Origin: Deltaproteobacteria bacterium HGW-Deltaproteobacteria-12
GTDB taxonomy: Bacteria > Desulfobacterota > Syntrophia > Syntrophales > Smithellaceae
Length of the DNA stretch: 64,000 nucleotides
Assembly: GCA_002840565.1 (NCBI GenBank)
Contig: PHBK01000009.1
Location: forward strand, 51,175-115,174
Reading direction: 5' to 3'
The notes beneath the pieces were generated by a model. It was not told the origin of the DNA. It did no database searches and worked only from the letters and a program-made list of their open reading frames with translations. Within the stretch, counting starts at the first letter, position 1. Each line of letters starts with the position of its first letter. Shown here piece after piece: positions 1 to 9,553 of the stretch. A program made the position numbers and the translations under genes.

Positions 1-536
1 TTTTTCCATGTTTTTTGCCCCATGCTGACCTTACCGGCCGGAGCTGTTGTAGTGGAGGCGCCCATGGGTGTACCGCTGGAGCGCTGAATGCCGGTGTTCA
101 TATAGGCTTCATTGTCGAAGCAGACAAAAAGCATATTATGACCGCGTTCCATTGCTCCTGAAAGAGCCTGCATACCTATATCCATTGTTCCACCGTCACC
201 GGCCATACCGACGACTTTAACATCGCGATCGGCAATTTTACCTTTGCGACGCAGCGCCTTGAGGCCTGCTTCCACACCGGAGGCCACAGCAGCAGCATTT
301 TCAAAAGCAACGTGAATCCAGGGCACTTCCCAGGCCGTGGTCGGATACATACTGGAAATGATTTCCATACAGCCGGTAGCGGAAGCAATAACCGTATTTT
401 CTCCCAGAGCCTTCAACATCAGACGCACAGCCAGTACTTCACCGCAACCCTGACAGGCACGATGACCGGAGGATATTAATTCTTTTTTATTGATCAGCCG
501 CGGGGCAAATAAATCAAAATTTTCTACAATATTCAT
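1..536 (-). CDS. porB: 2-oxoacid:ferredoxin oxidoreductase, beta (TPP-binding) subunit, partial
   Basis: The beta subunit of a pyruvate- or 2-oxoacid:ferredoxin oxidoreductase binds thiamine pyrophosphate and a 4Fe-4S cluster and carries out the decarboxylation step. About 178 residues are present and the C-terminus lies beyond the left edge. An early CQGCGE motif supplies cluster cysteines. The TPP signature is clear: GDGG, then about 27 residues later a conserved Asn in [10 protein letters not shown]. The ATG at 536 overlaps the TAA of the alpha gene as TAATG, so the two are translationally coupled. Gene order (gamma, delta, alpha, beta) matches POR/VOR-type enzymes. The true 2-oxoacid substrate cannot be read from sequence. 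Confidence 0.9.
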   Translation of the reverse strand, partial: MNIVENFDLFAPRLINKKELISSGHRACQGCGEVLAVRLMLKALGENTVIASATGCMEIISSMYPTTAWEVPWIHVAFENAAAVASGVEAGLKALRRKGKIADRDVKVVGMAGDGGTMDIGMQALSGAMERGHNMLFVCFDNEAYMNTGIQRSSGTPMGASTTTAPAGKVSMGQKTWK

Positions 537-1705
537 TATTCTCTCACCCCCCAAAATTCATAGGTGCCTGCCTTAATATCGTCATTGGCTACTTTTTTAA
601 TCATATCCACGAAATCCGTCACAGTCACATCCCGGCCACCCAGACCGATAATATAATTGTATATTGCCGGACGTACCGCTTCACTGTAAAGAGCCGACCT
701 GATCTCGGAAAAAACCGGCCCACCGGGGCCGCCAAAGGATACTGCGCGGTCAGTCACCAGTACTTTCTTCGCCTTGGTCAGCACCTCTTTAATTTCTGTA
801 AACGGAAACGGACGCCACAATCTCAGCTTAACCAGGCCTGCAGCCACACCTTGGGCTCGTAATTCGTCAATGGCCAGTTCCGCTGTTTCTCCCATGGAAC
901 CCATAGTTAATATAAGAACTTCGGCGCCATCGGCCTTATAAGTTTCCACCGGTTTGTAAATGCGGCCGAACATTTTAGCCCATTCATCCCAGACGTCCAG
1001 AATCGCCTTCTTGGAATTTTTCAGCGCTTCGTCTTTCGCCTTCATTATTTCCGTAAAATAATCGGCCATGGAAAAAGCACCCATAGTTACCGGATTGCTC
1101 GGATGCAGCGTGGCAAAAGGAACTCGCGCCGGCAGGAACTTGTCCACCAGTTCCTGATCGGGGAATTCCACCGGTTCCACCATATGGGTCAGCTGAAAGC
1201 CGTCAATATTGACGCAGACCGGTAAATTGACATCTTTGTGCTCGGCAATTTTAAAAGCCTGAATCGATAGGTCAATCGCCTCCTGTCCGTTTTCCACAAA
1301 CAGGGAAATCCAGCCGGAATCGCGCTGCGGCATTATATCCGAATGATCATTTAAGATATTCAGGGGGCCGGAAACAGCCCGGTTGGCAATTCCCATAACC
1401 AGCGGCAAGCGCATCGCCGAGGCAATGGGTAGTATTTCATGCATCAGCATCAGGCCCTGTGAGCTTGTTGCCGTATAGACACGCGCTCCGGTTCCGGATG
1501 CGCCGATAATCGCGCTGATCGCGGAATGCTCCGACTCCACTGTAATAAATTCAGCATCGATTTTACCGTCAGCGACCAGATCGGAGAGGTGTTCTCCAAT
1601 GTGCGACTGAGGAGTAATAGGATAAACGGCCGCCATATCAATATTGCACTGTCCGACTGCTTCGGCCACGGCAAGTGCTACTTCCATTCCAACACGTTTT
1701 GCCAT
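536..1705 (-). CDS. porA: 2-oxoacid:ferredoxin oxidoreductase, alpha subunit
   Basis: The 389-residue alpha subunit forms, with beta, the catalytic core that oxidises a 2-oxoacid with CoA to acyl-CoA, CO2 and reduced ferredoxin. The N-terminus has the family signature [11 protein letters not shown] near residues 29-39, followed by the [14 protein letters not shown] segment that contacts TPP across the subunit interface. The length is normal for a separate alpha subunit. It starts 1 bp after the delta gene ends and its stop overlaps the beta start, so the four genes form one transcription unit. In a syntroph the enzyme could run in either direction, linking acetyl-CoA with pyruvate; this is inference. 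Confidence 0.92.
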   Translation of the reverse strand: MAKRVGMEVALAVAEAVGQCNIDMAAVYPITPQSHIGEHLSDLVADGKIDAEFITVESEHSAISAIIGASGTGARVYTATSSQGLMLMHEILPIASAMRLPLVMGIANRAVSGPLNILNDHSDIMPQRDSGWISLFVENGQEAIDLSIQAFKIAEHKDVNLPVCVNIDGFQLTHMVEPVEFPDQELVDKFLPARVPFATLHPSNPVTMGAFSMADYFTEIMKAKDEALKNSKKAILDVWDEWAKMFGRIYKPVETYKADGAEVLILTMGSMGETAELAIDELRAQGVAAGLVKLRLWRPFPFTEIKEVLTKAKKVLVTDRAVSFGGPGGPVFSEIRSALYSEAVRPAIYNYIIGLGGRDVTVTDFVDMIKKVANDDIKAGTYEFWGVRE

Positions 1706-1706
1706 G

Positions 1707-1997
1707 CTATCCCTCCTCCACCATTGCTATAGCCCGCGACCAGCACTCGTGAGCACAAATACCGCAACCTTTGCAATAATCAAGGTTGGCCTTGAAATAA
1801 CCATCTTCCGATTGCGCTACACATCCTTCCGGACAAAATACATAGCAAATACCGCATTGAATGCATTTTGAATTGTTCCATACGGGTCTTTGTGCCCTCC
1901 AACTTCCCGTATGATATTCACTGGCGCTGCCCGGGCGTAAAACAACACAACCTGTTGTTATTTCCTGCCAGCCAGCCGGCCCGCTTTTCTTTGTCAT
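1707..1997 (-). CDS. porD: 2-oxoacid:ferredoxin oxidoreductase, delta (ferredoxin-like) subunit
   Basis: This 96-residue protein is an 8Fe ferredoxin-type electron-transfer subunit. Two cluster motifs are visible: CIQCGICYVFCPEGC at about residues 41-55 and CKGCGICAHEC at about 75-85. It carries electrons from the TPP site to soluble ferredoxin. It lies between the gamma and alpha genes with very short spacers, as expected for a POR operon. The length and two-cluster layout fit a separate delta subunit and not a free ferredoxin. Confidence 0.92.
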   Translation of the reverse strand: MTKKSGPAGWQEITTGCVVLRPGSASEYHTGSWRAQRPVWNNSKCIQCGICYVFCPEGCVAQSEDGYFKANLDYCKGCGICAHECWSRAIAMVEEG

Positions 1998-2015
1998 GAT
2001 CTTACCACCTCAATT

Positions 2016-2564
2016 TTAATTGCTGCTTTTAATTTCTTCGAACGCCCTTTTCATAGCCGTTAAATTCTTCTGAGCAATCCGGCCGAATCTGTGTTCTACG
2101 GACTCTTTCAAGTCATCCAGCCCCATAAAACCGGTCATTTTGATCAAAGCACCGATCATCGTCGTATTAGCAATGGGTACGCCCATTTCCTTGCGGGCAA
2201 TACCGGTGCCATCAACGGTTGCCACTATTCCGCTAAAATTAAGTTCCTTCTTTAATTCCTGAGGAGTCCGGGCTGTATTAACGATCAATATACCATCCGG
2301 TTTAAGACCGTCTGTTACATTCACCAAACCGATTAAGCTGGAATCCAGCACTATGACCACGTCCGGCTTGTAAATCCCCGAACGGACTTTGATCTTTTTA
2401 TCATCGATGCGGCTGAAAGCAGCAACCGGTGCACCCCTTCTTTCCGGGCCAAAACTGGGGAAGCCTTGAGCATACTTTCCCACTCCAATGGCAGCCTGAG
2501 CAAGCAGCTCCACGGATGTAACTGCTCCCTGGCCGCCTCTGCCGTGCCATCTAACTTCTATCAT
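2016..2564 (-). CDS. porG: 2-oxoacid:ferredoxin oxidoreductase, gamma subunit
   Basis: The 182-residue gamma subunit has the family N-terminus EVRWHGRGGQGAVTS, a glycine-rich loop typical of this domain, followed by SFGPERRGAPV. In homologous enzymes this domain binds CoA or stabilises the complex. It is the first gene of the four-gene operon on the minus strand; the roughly 115 bp upstream up to the fumarase beta gene are AT-rich and could hold the promoter. An 18-bp gap separates it from the delta gene. Confidence 0.92.
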   Translation of the reverse strand: MIEVRWHGRGGQGAVTSVELLAQAAIGVGKYAQGFPSFGPERRGAPVAAFSRIDDKKIKVRSGIYKPDVVIVLDSSLIGLVNVTDGLKPDGILIVNTARTPQELKKELNFSGIVATVDGTGIARKEMGVPIANTTMIGALIKMTGFMGLDDLKESVEHRFGRIAQKNLTAMKRAFEEIKSSN

Positions 2565-2680
2565 GGATTATAATCTCCCCTGCTGGATTAGTGATTACAA
2601 AATAAATTGAGGCGAATTCCTATTATATTTGCTTTTTTCTGTCAATATTTATTCGCGATATCCTAAGATGTTCCAATTAA

Positions 2681-3241
2681 TTAATGACTTACCTGCCATT
2701 GCTGCCGGGCGAGAATATACAAATCATTTCCCCCGGCATCATTGGCAACAACTAACGGCATGTTTTCCAGAGTGATCTTGCGGATTGCCTCCGGACCAAG
2801 ATCCTCATAAGCAATAAGCTCAACTTTTTTAATACACTGGGCAGTCAGGGCGGCAATGCCGCCGATGGCGCCAAAATAAACGGCACCGTATTTATTGATC
2901 GCATTTAAGACTTCGGCAGAGCGGTTGCCCTTGCCGATCATTCCACGGAGGCCGTTGGCGATTAACTTTGGTGTAAAAAAATCCATCCGGTAACTGGTTG
3001 TGGGGCCTATGGAACCGATAACCCGCCCCGGTGGAGTCGGTGAAGGCGCCGCATAAAATAAAACTGCTGCCGATAAATCAAGGGGCAGTTTTTCTCCTTT
3101 TTCTAAAGCCTCATAGAGACGACGATGGGCCACATCTCGGGCGGTGTAAACCTCCCCGCTGAGCAAAACCATATCTCCGGCATGCAGAGAAGCAATTACT
3201 TCATTACTCAGAGGCGTTTGGATTTTTCGTGGTGTTGTCAT
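2681..3241 (-). CDS. fumB: Fumarate hydratase class I, beta subunit
   Basis: This 186-residue protein matches the C-terminal half of class I (4Fe-4S) fumarases and tartrate dehydratases, made here as a separate chain. Visible family features are GSIGPTTSYRMD (about residues 76-87), the KGN turn (about 104-106) and AIGGIAALTAQCIKKVE. With the alpha subunit it interconverts fumarate and malate. The alpha gene lies upstream on the same strand, separated by 260 bp that include a small palindromic repeat. Oxygen-sensitive two-subunit fumarases are common in anaerobes. Class I fumarase and L(+)-tartrate dehydratase are hard to separate by eye; fumarase is more likely given the central-metabolism neighbours. 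Confidence 0.85.
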   Translation of the reverse strand: MTTPRKIQTPLSNEVIASLHAGDMVLLSGEVYTARDVAHRRLYEALEKGEKLPLDLSAAVLFYAAPSPTPPGRVIGSIGPTTSYRMDFFTPKLIANGLRGMIGKGNRSAEVLNAINKYGAVYFGAIGGIAALTAQCIKKVELIAYEDLGPEAIRKITLENMPLVVANDAGGNDLYILARQQWQVSH

Positions 3242-3394
3242 AATTACATAATTTCTCTAATTTCTAAGCACATGTGAAGTCGAAATTAACATTTCCATCA
3301 TTAAAAGCTTTACGTGTTCCCCTCTGGCGGGGGATTAAGGGGGCGGAGTGTTGATAATTTAGCCTTAATTTTCATTTCAGCGGCAGACTGGTCG

Positions 3395-3450
3395 CCTTTC
3401 TTCCACCTCCGTCGCTGCGCGACACCTCCGCCAGCGGAGGACACGGAATA
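3395..3450. repeat. Short palindromic GC-rich intergenic element between the fumarase genes
   Basis: Inside the 260-bp gap between the two fumarase genes lies a GC-rich stretch with the palindrome CCTCCGCCAGCGGAGG and a nearby self-complementary GCTGCGCG run. It looks like a REP-type or transposon-derived fragment. No second full copy was seen in this window, so the repeat call rests on structure alone. Confidence 0.35.
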
Positions 3451-3501
3451 TTTTCCCTGTTGCGACACAGCATCGCAAGTGCAATAATAATCAGAAAGCC
3501 G

Positions 3502-4368
3502 TCAAATAATTACTTCTTTATGCCTGGCCACGTGGCACTGTATATTCACCGCCACCGGCAGTGACGCAATATGGCAGGGCATCATTTCGATGTTCACCGC
3601 CAGCGCCGTCACCCGGCCGCCCAAACCGGCCGGACCAATACCTGACTCATTGATGCTCTGGTATAATTCTTCTTCCATTTGCGCCAGACGCCGGTCGCTC
3701 CTGTTTCCCTCGCCTACCGGCCGCAGCAGGGCTTTCTTGGCCAGAATGCAGGCTTGTTCCAGTGTCCCGCCGACACCCACTCCGACAATGATCGGCGGGC
3801 AGGGATTGGCGCCGGCCTGCAGAACTTTTTCCACAACAACTTTTTTGATCCCCTCGGCGCCGGACACCGGCGTCAGCATCTGGGCGGCACTCATGTTTTC
3901 GCTGCCGCCTCCTTTAGGCATGGCAATAATTTTCAGCCGGTTGCCGGCAACAATGTCAACATGAATTACTGCCGGAGTATTATCCTTTGTATTTTCGCGT
4001 GACAGCGGATCACAGACTGATTTCCGCAAAAAGCCTTCCGCATAGGCCTGCCTCACGCCTTCTTCAATCGCCGGGCGGAAATCTCCCCCGACGACATGGA
4101 CATCCTGACCTATTTCGACAAAAACCACCGCCAGACCGGTATCCTGACAAATCGGCATTTTATTGCGGCGGGCTATCTCGGAATTTTCAATTATCTTTTC
4201 GAGAACCTGCCGGCCTGTAGTGGATTCTTCTTTTTTTAAGGACGTCTGCAGCGAGGCGACGATATCGTCACCTAAATCGGTATTGGCATCAATAAAAAGC
4301 TTTTTCACGGCAACGGTAATCTGCTGGCAATTGATCCGGCGTAAACGGGTTTTTTTTTCTTTATTCAT
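3502..4368 (-). CDS. fumA: Fumarate hydratase class I, alpha subunit
   Basis: The N-terminal half of class I fumarase, which carries the catalytic 4Fe-4S cluster. Likely cluster ligands lie in PICQDTG, near SVCDPLSREN and in ANPCPP. The segment PKGGGSENMSAAQML is a family hallmark. The frame is open upstream to 4398, but the Met at 4368 gives the usual N-terminus, so I chose it (288 residues); neither start has a strong ribosome-binding site. The beta gene follows on the same strand. Together they make an anaerobic-type fumarase. Confidence 0.87.
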   Translation of the reverse strand: MNKEKKTRLRRINCQQITVAVKKLFIDANTDLGDDIVASLQTSLKKEESTTGRQVLEKIIENSEIARRNKMPICQDTGLAVVFVEIGQDVHVVGGDFRPAIEEGVRQAYAEGFLRKSVCDPLSRENTKDNTPAVIHVDIVAGNRLKIIAMPKGGGSENMSAAQMLTPVSGAEGIKKVVVEKVLQAGANPCPPIIVGVGVGGTLEQACILAKKALLRPVGEGNRSDRRLAQMEEELYQSINESGIGPAGLGGRVTALAVNIEMMPCHIASLPVAVNIQCHVARHKEVII

Positions 4369-4489
4369 AGAGTTTCTATTTTCCGCGCTTTTCTGCATGC
4401 TGCAACGAAGACTTGCCGGATCTGTTATTATTAATAGATTTGCAAATCATGTATTCCTGCTGAACGTCATGATTTCCTTTACGGATTAG

Positions 4490-4672
4490 CTACCACAACA
4501 GCAGAAGTCTCTTTTTAACCTCTTCATGAGACACTACACGCCCTTCCTCTTCCGCGTCGAGGGCTGAACGTAATTTCTGTTTGACATAAAACTGATACAT
4601 GATGTCATCCCACGAAGCTGTTTCAGGCAAGGCTTCAATTAGCTTTCTTGCCTCATCAACTGCCGTATTCAT
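4490..4672 (-). CDS. Small putative addiction-module antitoxin-like protein, orphan
   Basis: A 60-residue acidic protein with the pattern LPETASWDDIMYQFYVKQKL followed by EEEGRVVSHEEVKKRL. I recognise this layout from small predicted antitoxins usually paired with a RelE/ParE-type toxin. No toxin-like frame lies on either side: recR is 21 bp upstream, and downstream there are only about 120 bp before the fumarase alpha gene. It may have lost its partner or work as a stand-alone regulator. The start has a fair upstream purine run (ggagg just before the ATG). Confidence 0.55.
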   Translation of the reverse strand: MNTAVDEARKLIEALPETASWDDIMYQFYVKQKLRSALDAEEEGRVVSHEEVKKRLLLLW

Positions 4673-4693
4673 ATATCCTCCATTAAATTGGTA

Positions 4694-5293
4694 TCACATG
4701 CCCCGGCGGAACTCCATCGACTTAGATATAGTCATCTTGTCGATGTATTTCAGATCACCGCCCATGGGCACACCCATGGCGATGCGGGTTAACTTTAGGT
4801 TTTTTTCTTTGAGCATGCCGGTAATTAACAAAGCGGTGGCCTCGCCATGGACATTGGGATTGGTAGCGAGGATTATTTCTTTTATATGACCGTTCGCGAT
4901 CCGCAACAAGAGTTCACCCAGACGCAGATTTTCCGGACCGATACCGTCGAGCGGCGCCAATGCCCCATGCAAAACATGATAAATCCCATGAAAAACACCA
5001 CTTTCTTCAATGGCAGCCAGCGCGTCCGGCTCTTCCACAACGCAAATTACATTCCGATCGCGGTTTTCATCAGCACAGATGTAACAGATATCATCTTCTG
5101 TCGGATTCAAACAGATCCGGCAAAGTTTTATCTTGCGCTTAACCTCGACAATGCTTTCCGCCAGCTTGCGGACATCATCTTCAGTGGCCCGTAAAATGTA
5201 ATTGGCTAATCTGGCAGCTGTTTTTTCACCGATGCCCGGAAGCTTAGCCAGCTCGGAGATCAGGCGTTTGATTGGTTGGGCATATGCTTTCAT
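4694..5293 (-). CDS. recR: Recombination mediator protein RecR
   Basis: RecR (199 residues, normal length) loads RecA onto gapped DNA with RecO/RecF. The N-terminal helix-hairpin-helix [20 protein letters not shown], the four-cysteine zinc finger ([16 protein letters not shown], about residues 58-73), and the Toprim domain starting [15 protein letters not shown] are all present. It is the last core gene of the SRP RNA-dnaX-ybaB-recR group, 14 bp after ybaB, an arrangement conserved in many bacteria. Confidence 0.96.
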   Translation of the reverse strand: MKAYAQPIKRLISELAKLPGIGEKTAARLANYILRATEDDVRKLAESIVEVKRKIKLCRICLNPTEDDICYICADENRDRNVICVVEEPDALAAIEESGVFHGIYHVLHGALAPLDGIGPENLRLGELLLRIANGHIKEIILATNPNVHGEATALLITGMLKEKNLKLTRIAMGVPMGGDLKYIDKMTISKSMEFRRGM

Positions 5294-5306
5294 AAATATC
5301 TTTGCC

Positions 5307-5615
5307 CTACATTCCGGGAATATTCATGCCGCCGGTAATTTTTGCCATTTCCGCCGATGCCATTTCCTGGGCCTTGCGGATTCCTTCATTGACCGCGGCA
5401 ACAATTAAATCTTGCAGCATTTCAATATCTTCCGGATTGACAACATCCTTTTCAATTTTCAAGGAGACGATCTCAAATTTGCCATTGACTACCACCTTGA
5501 CCATGCCGCCGCCGGCCTGAGCGTCAATCGTCCGCGTCTCCAATTCCTGCTGCATTTGGCCGATCCGCTCCTGCATTTTTTTTGCCTGTTTCATAATATT
5601 GCCGAAATTATTCAC
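5307..5615 (-). CDS. ybaB: YbaB/EbfC family nucleoid-associated protein
   Basis: The 102-residue protein begins with a charged coiled coil ([20 protein letters not shown]) and continues with the [20 protein letters not shown] strand region typical of YbaB/EbfC. Homologues are small dimers that bind DNA. Its position between dnaX (6 bp upstream) and recR is the conserved genome context, which strengthens the call. Confidence 0.94.
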   Translation of the reverse strand: MNNFGNIMKQAKKMQERIGQMQQELETRTIDAQAGGGMVKVVVNGKFEIVSLKIEKDVVNPEDIEMLQDLIVAAVNEGIRKAQEMASAEMAKITGGMNIPGM

Positions 5616-5621
5616 TTTAGT

Positions 5622-7355
5622 CTAAACCTCCTGTTTTTTCTCAGTTTTTGCTTTAATTTCCACTATCTCGGCGCCGGCAAATTCATCCATGACTTTCTGC
5701 AACAGAGGGCTTTTCATTGCGTTCCGCTTAATATCGTTCACGTTGTTAGCTTTCGGACGGCCATTGCCGGAGTGATTATTGCTTTTATCAACTTCTATTG
5801 TTGTTATTTTTATCGTTACATCCCGCTGAAAAAACTTTTTTGCAATTTGTTCCAGTTGTTCTTTTGGCAACTTCTCACTGATATTTTCCAGAAATATATA
5901 ACCTTTAGGAAAACTTAAGGTCAAAGTGCCGTCGGCAAAATTGATGCTTTCTGCCGAAACAATTTTTGCCCCTAAAAGGGGGCTTTCCTTTTTGAGAAAC
6001 ATTTTGAAATTATCGCCGAGTTCAGCGGGATTTGCTGTCTGCTGATTATCGGCAGCCAGTTTATCCGGCCCGTCAAAAGGTGCTTTTGTGTTGTTTCCCC
6101 CCTCCGGTTTTGCTGAATACACTGGTGCTGTTAACATTGACCGGTCGGCCGATTCCTGTTGAATGCTGTTCCCTCCGGAAACCAGTCCGCCCTGAAGTTT
6201 TTGTTCAACTGCTTCGATGGCCGCCACGATCTCGCCGATAGGAATTGCCGGTTCCAGGTAAGCCATCCGCACCAGAATCGTCTCCAGTTTTAAACGGGTT
6301 TCCTGGCTGCGGCGGAAGTTGTCTTCTTCGGCGATGAGAATTTCCACGTAAAGCTGCAATGTTTCCCGTGTCATTTTCTTTACTTGTTTTTTCAGCTCTT
6401 CCATTTGCTCGGGCGCAATATCAAAAGAAGAACTGCCCTCAGCGGTAATCTTGACTAGAAGCATGTTGCGAAAATGTTTCAGCATCATCTGGTAAAATTG
6501 CTTCATATCCAACCCGGCCAGATAGGCCTCTTCCAGAATCAGCAGACAGGCCCCGGCATCTCTTTGCCCGATTGCTTCCGAAATCCGGAAAAGGTATTTA
6601 CGGTCAACAAGGCCGAGAATATCTTCCACGGCGTCATCATTAATATTGCTTCCGGCATAAGAAATAACCTGATCAAAAATGCTCTGGGCATCGCGCATGC
6701 TGCCGTCTCCGGCTTCGGCAATCCAGAAAAGCGCCGCCGGGCTGATCTGAATATTTTCGCTTTTCGCCACCTTCTCTAAATTCCCGGTGATTTCCTGAAG
6801 TGAAATCCGGCGGAAATCGTAGCACTGGCAGCGGGAAAGAATGGTTGCCGGAACTTTATGGTTTTCTGTCGTGGCAAAAATAAATTTGACATGGGCAGGA
6901 GGCTCTTCCAGTGTTTTTAAGAGCGCGTTGAAAGCCTCACGCGTGAGCATGTGCACTTCATCAATAATGTAAATTTTATAGCGCGCCGCAGCGGGCGCAA
7001 ATTTAACATTTTCCCGCAGCTCCCGGATTTCATCAATGCCGCGGTTGGAGGCACCGTCGATCTCGCGTACATCCAGCGAGGAACCGTCGGTAATTTCCCG
7101 GCAGTTAGAACAGATGTTGCAGGGAATTGGTGTCGGGCCTTTTTCACAATTGAGAGATTTAGCCAGAATTCGGGCTATGGTCGTCTTGCCGACGCCGCGG
7201 GGACCGCTAAAAAGAAAAGCATGGGCGACATGGCCCTGGCTGATGGAATTACGCAGGGTTTTAACAACGTGTTCCTGACCGGCAACATCTTCAAAAGACT
7301 GGGGACGGAACTTGCGGGCTAAAACGAGATATTCCAATTGAACTCCTGATGCCAT
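5622..7355 (-). CDS. dnaX: DNA polymerase III subunit gamma/tau
   Basis: DnaX is the clamp-loader ATPase. Seen: the start MASGVQLEYLVLARKFRPQS, Walker A GPRGVGKTTIARIL, the zinc-binding CNICSNC, the DEVHMLT Walker B region and the SRC sensor in ATILSRCQCYDF. From the chosen ATG the protein is about 577 residues, in the range of a full tau form. The frame is open to an upstream ATG at 7406, but those 17 extra codons fall in a dispersed repeat (7354-7522), so the Met at 7355 is preferred. The repeat therefore forms the leader. No obvious frameshift heptamer was identified. Confidence 0.93.
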   Translation of the reverse strand: MASGVQLEYLVLARKFRPQSFEDVAGQEHVVKTLRNSISQGHVAHAFLFSGPRGVGKTTIARILAKSLNCEKGPTPIPCNICSNCREITDGSSLDVREIDGASNRGIDEIRELRENVKFAPAAARYKIYIIDEVHMLTREAFNALLKTLEEPPAHVKFIFATTENHKVPATILSRCQCYDFRRISLQEITGNLEKVAKSENIQISPAALFWIAEAGDGSMRDAQSIFDQVISYAGSNINDDAVEDILGLVDRKYLFRISEAIGQRDAGACLLILEEAYLAGLDMKQFYQMMLKHFRNMLLVKITAEGSSSFDIAPEQMEELKKQVKKMTRETLQLYVEILIAEEDNFRRSQETRLKLETILVRMAYLEPAIPIGEIVAAIEAVEQKLQGGLVSGGNSIQQESADRSMLTAPVYSAKPEGGNNTKAPFDGPDKLAADNQQTANPAELGDNFKMFLKKESPLLGAKIVSAESINFADGTLTLSFPKGYIFLENISEKLPKEQLEQIAKKFFQRDVTIKITTIEVDKSNNHSGNGRPKANNVNDIKRNAMKSPLLQKVMDEFAGAEIVEIKAKTEKKQEV

Positions 7356-7522
7356 TCGCTTTCTTCGGCTAACTTTGTTGGCTTCGTCGTCGGCATCCTC
7401 AATCACGCTTTGGCGTGACCTCGTCGCCTCCTTCTTGCCGCCGCTTAAGCGGGATAATTCGACTGACCAATTTCAATACACTTCGTTTTTGAAATTGGAG
7501 TCTCATTGCCGCCTCGTTATCC
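7354..7522 (-). repeat. Dispersed structured repeat, copy A1 (dnaX leader)
   Basis: Read on the minus strand, this element starts GATAACGAGGCGGCAA and ends AGCCAACAAAGTTAGCCG then AAGAAAGCGAAT. The ends match copy A2 at 55437-55535 almost exactly: the last roughly 49 bp differ by one base. The interior is longer here and contains a CACGCC/GGCGTG-type hairpin. It occupies the gap between the SRP RNA gene and dnaX and abuts the dnaX start codon. Confidence 0.8.
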
Positions 7523-7552
7523 TGTGAAATCGAAACGGCACTTAATAAATTG

Positions 7553-7652
7553 GTGGCCAGGTTTACCGCAACACACGGCGGACATTGCTGCCGCTGCTTC
7601 CTTCCGGACCTGACGGGGTTCACAAGCCTCCGTTGCACGGGACCCGGCCACA
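7553..7652 (-). ncRNA. ffs: Signal recognition particle RNA (small bacterial 4.5S type)
   Basis: On the minus strand about 100 nt fold as a single long hairpin with ends GTGGCCGGG and CCTGGCCAC. The highly conserved apical domain IV is present: CAGGTCCGGAAGGAAGCA, with its GGAA tetraloop and symmetric internal loop, followed by GCGGCAGCAATG. This RNA binds Ffh and targets membrane proteins. It sits upstream of dnaX, its usual neighbour. Ends are estimated to within a few bases. Confidence 0.93.
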
Positions 7653-7823
7653 CTATTTTTAATAAGCTTCAAAATGGCTTTTAATTGATAAATGAACAGG
7701 AATCAACTCAAATTTTTGCCGGTACCGGAATATGCTAAATTTTACTGTGATTACTGTATATTACATTTTTATTGCCTTCCGGCATGGAGCTTTATGTGAG
7801 CGCACTGCAACCTAATGAGGTTT

Positions 7824-8438
7824 TTATTTTTTTAACCCTTTATAAATCATATACAAAAAAAAGACGGCTCCACAAACAAGAAAGAATATTGAAAGATCCG
7901 TATAATATTCTTCGAGTAGTTCCTTCTGCGTATAAAGAAAATAACCCAGCACAATAAGGATGATATTCCAGAGTCCCGAACCAAGTGTGGTAAAAAGTAA
8001 AAACTGTTTAAAATTCATTTTGGCAAATCCCGCCGGCAGTGAAATGAGTTGTCGAATCGCAGGAATCAGCCGTCCGATAAAAGTGGAGCTGCGACCGTAT
8101 TTGATAAAATAATTTTCCGTTTTTTCAATAGTATGTCTGGTAATCAGCAGGAAATGAGCAATGCGGGTATCCGCCAAACGATAAAGAACTTTTCTGCCCA
8201 AAAAATACGCAAAAAAGTAATTGAAAACGGCGCCGATGAGCGCACCGGCCGTGGCGGCGCAAAAGACGCCGACAACGTTAAGTGAGCCCTGCGCGGCCTT
8301 ATAAGCGGCAGGCGGAACAACTATTTCCGAGGGAAATGGGATGAACGAACTTTCAATGCTCATCAACAAAACAATAGTGCCGTAACTTATGTGTTCAAGA
8401 TACCAGGACGTAATGGAAGAAAATAATTCTTTAATCAT
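7824..8438 (-). CDS. DedA family membrane protein
   Basis: A 204-residue integral membrane protein with about five hydrophobic segments. The DedA (SNARE-associated/VTT) hallmark is near the middle: FIGRLIPAIRQLISLPAGFAKM, with the conserved Arg and Gly residues, preceded by the acidic IESSFIPFPSEIVVPPAA re-entrant segment. DedA proteins are implicated in lipid-carrier (undecaprenyl phosphate or phospholipid) flipping and need membrane potential. It is transcribed apart from htpX. Confidence 0.9.
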   Translation of the reverse strand: MIKELFSSITSWYLEHISYGTIVLLMSIESSFIPFPSEIVVPPAAYKAAQGSLNVVGVFCAATAGALIGAVFNYFFAYFLGRKVLYRLADTRIAHFLLITRHTIEKTENYFIKYGRSSTFIGRLIPAIRQLISLPAGFAKMNFKQFLLFTTLGSGLWNIILIVLGYFLYTQKELLEEYYTDLSIFFLVCGAVFFLYMIYKGLKK

Positions 8439-8591
8439 AAATCCTCAATCGATAATGCATTATACGATCAAAATTATGTCACGAGTTTTTGCCTTACTGC
8501 CTGTCGCTGTTATAGCGTTTTGTTTCTATATTTTAATTTATGCACATATTCAACTGCTTTTGAAAACAATTCTTTTTTTATACCCGTGTCC

Positions 8592-8637
8592 TAAAAAAAC
8601 AAGCCAGCTTCGCATGAGCTGAATGCGAAACTGGCTT
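8592..8637 (-). terminator. Intrinsic terminator of htpX
   Basis: A 15-bp inverted repeat (8601-8615 with 8623-8637; arms AAGCCAGCTTCGCAT and ATGCGAAACTGGCTT, one mismatch) is followed on the minus strand by a run of seven T. It lies 28 bp past the htpX stop codon. Confidence 0.85.
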
Positions 8638-8665
8638 AGACCAATTATTTAATATTAACTTTCCT

Positions 8666-9553
8666 TTATCGGTAAGTAGATTTTTTCAGCGCCTCAATAC
8701 GGTCATTCAACGGCGGATGGCTCATGAACAAAATGGCCAGGCCGCCCTTGGATTTGCCCGTGATACCGAATGCGGACATCTGATCCGGCAGGGGCTGGGC
8801 GACACTTGCTTTTAATTTTTCCAATGCCGAGATCATGGCAGGCATGCCGGCAAGCTTCGCGCCACCAGCATCGGCGCTGAATTCCCTTCTGCGGCTGAAC
8901 CATAGAACAATGATGCTCGCCAGTATGCCAAATATAATCTGCGCTATAATCGTCGTCAGGAAGAAGCCCAAGCCGTGCCCTTTTTCATTCTTGAGAATGA
9001 CCCTGTCCACAAAATGCCCGGCCACCCGTGAGAAGAAAATCACAAATGTATTGACCACACCCTGGATTAGCGTGAGCGTGATCATATCGCCATTGGCCAC
9101 GTGGCTTATTTCATGACCCAAAACCGCTTCTACTTCTTCTTTATTCATAGCGCGCAAAAGTCCGGAACTTACCGCAACCAGCGCTTTATTTCTGTTCATA
9201 CCGGTGGCAAATGCATTGGGCGCAGCGGAATCGAAAATCGCCACTTCCGGCATACCTATGCCCGCCATCGCCGCCTGTTTTTTTACCGTATCCACCAGCC
9301 AGATTTCCGCGGCGCTACGTGGATTTTTAATCACCTGCGCTCCCGTCAGGCGCTTGGCCGTCCATTTGGATATCATTAGGGAAATCAGCGCGCCACCCAT
9401 GCCGAAAACCGCGGCAAAAATCAGCAGATTGTACATATTCAAGTTGGTGCCGCTTTCATCGAGGATACGATCGACCCCCAAGAGGCGTAAAACGATGCTG
9501 AGAATAATCATTACCGCAATATTGGTCAAAAGAAACAGCAAAATCCTTTTCAT
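8666..9553 (-). CDS. htpX: Zinc metalloprotease HtpX
   Basis: HtpX is an inner-membrane M48 protease that degrades misfolded membrane proteins. The 295-residue sequence has two N-terminal transmembrane segments, the zinc motif [12 protein letters not shown] (HExxH), and two more hydrophobic segments before the [16 protein letters not shown] segment, which supplies the third ligand Glu. A GGGGAGG ribosome-binding site precedes the ATG by about 10 bp. It appears to be a single-gene unit closed by the terminator at 8592-8637. Confidence 0.95.
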   Translation of the reverse strand: MKRILLFLLTNIAVMIILSIVLRLLGVDRILDESGTNLNMYNLLIFAAVFGMGGALISLMISKWTAKRLTGAQVIKNPRSAAEIWLVDTVKKQAAMAGIGMPEVAIFDSAAPNAFATGMNRNKALVAVSSGLLRAMNKEEVEAVLGHEISHVANGDMITLTLIQGVVNTFVIFFSRVAGHFVDRVILKNEKGHGLGFFLTTIIAQIIFGILASIIVLWFSRRREFSADAGGAKLAGMPAMISALEKLKASVAQPLPDQMSAFGITGKSKGGLAILFMSHPPLNDRIEALKKSTYR

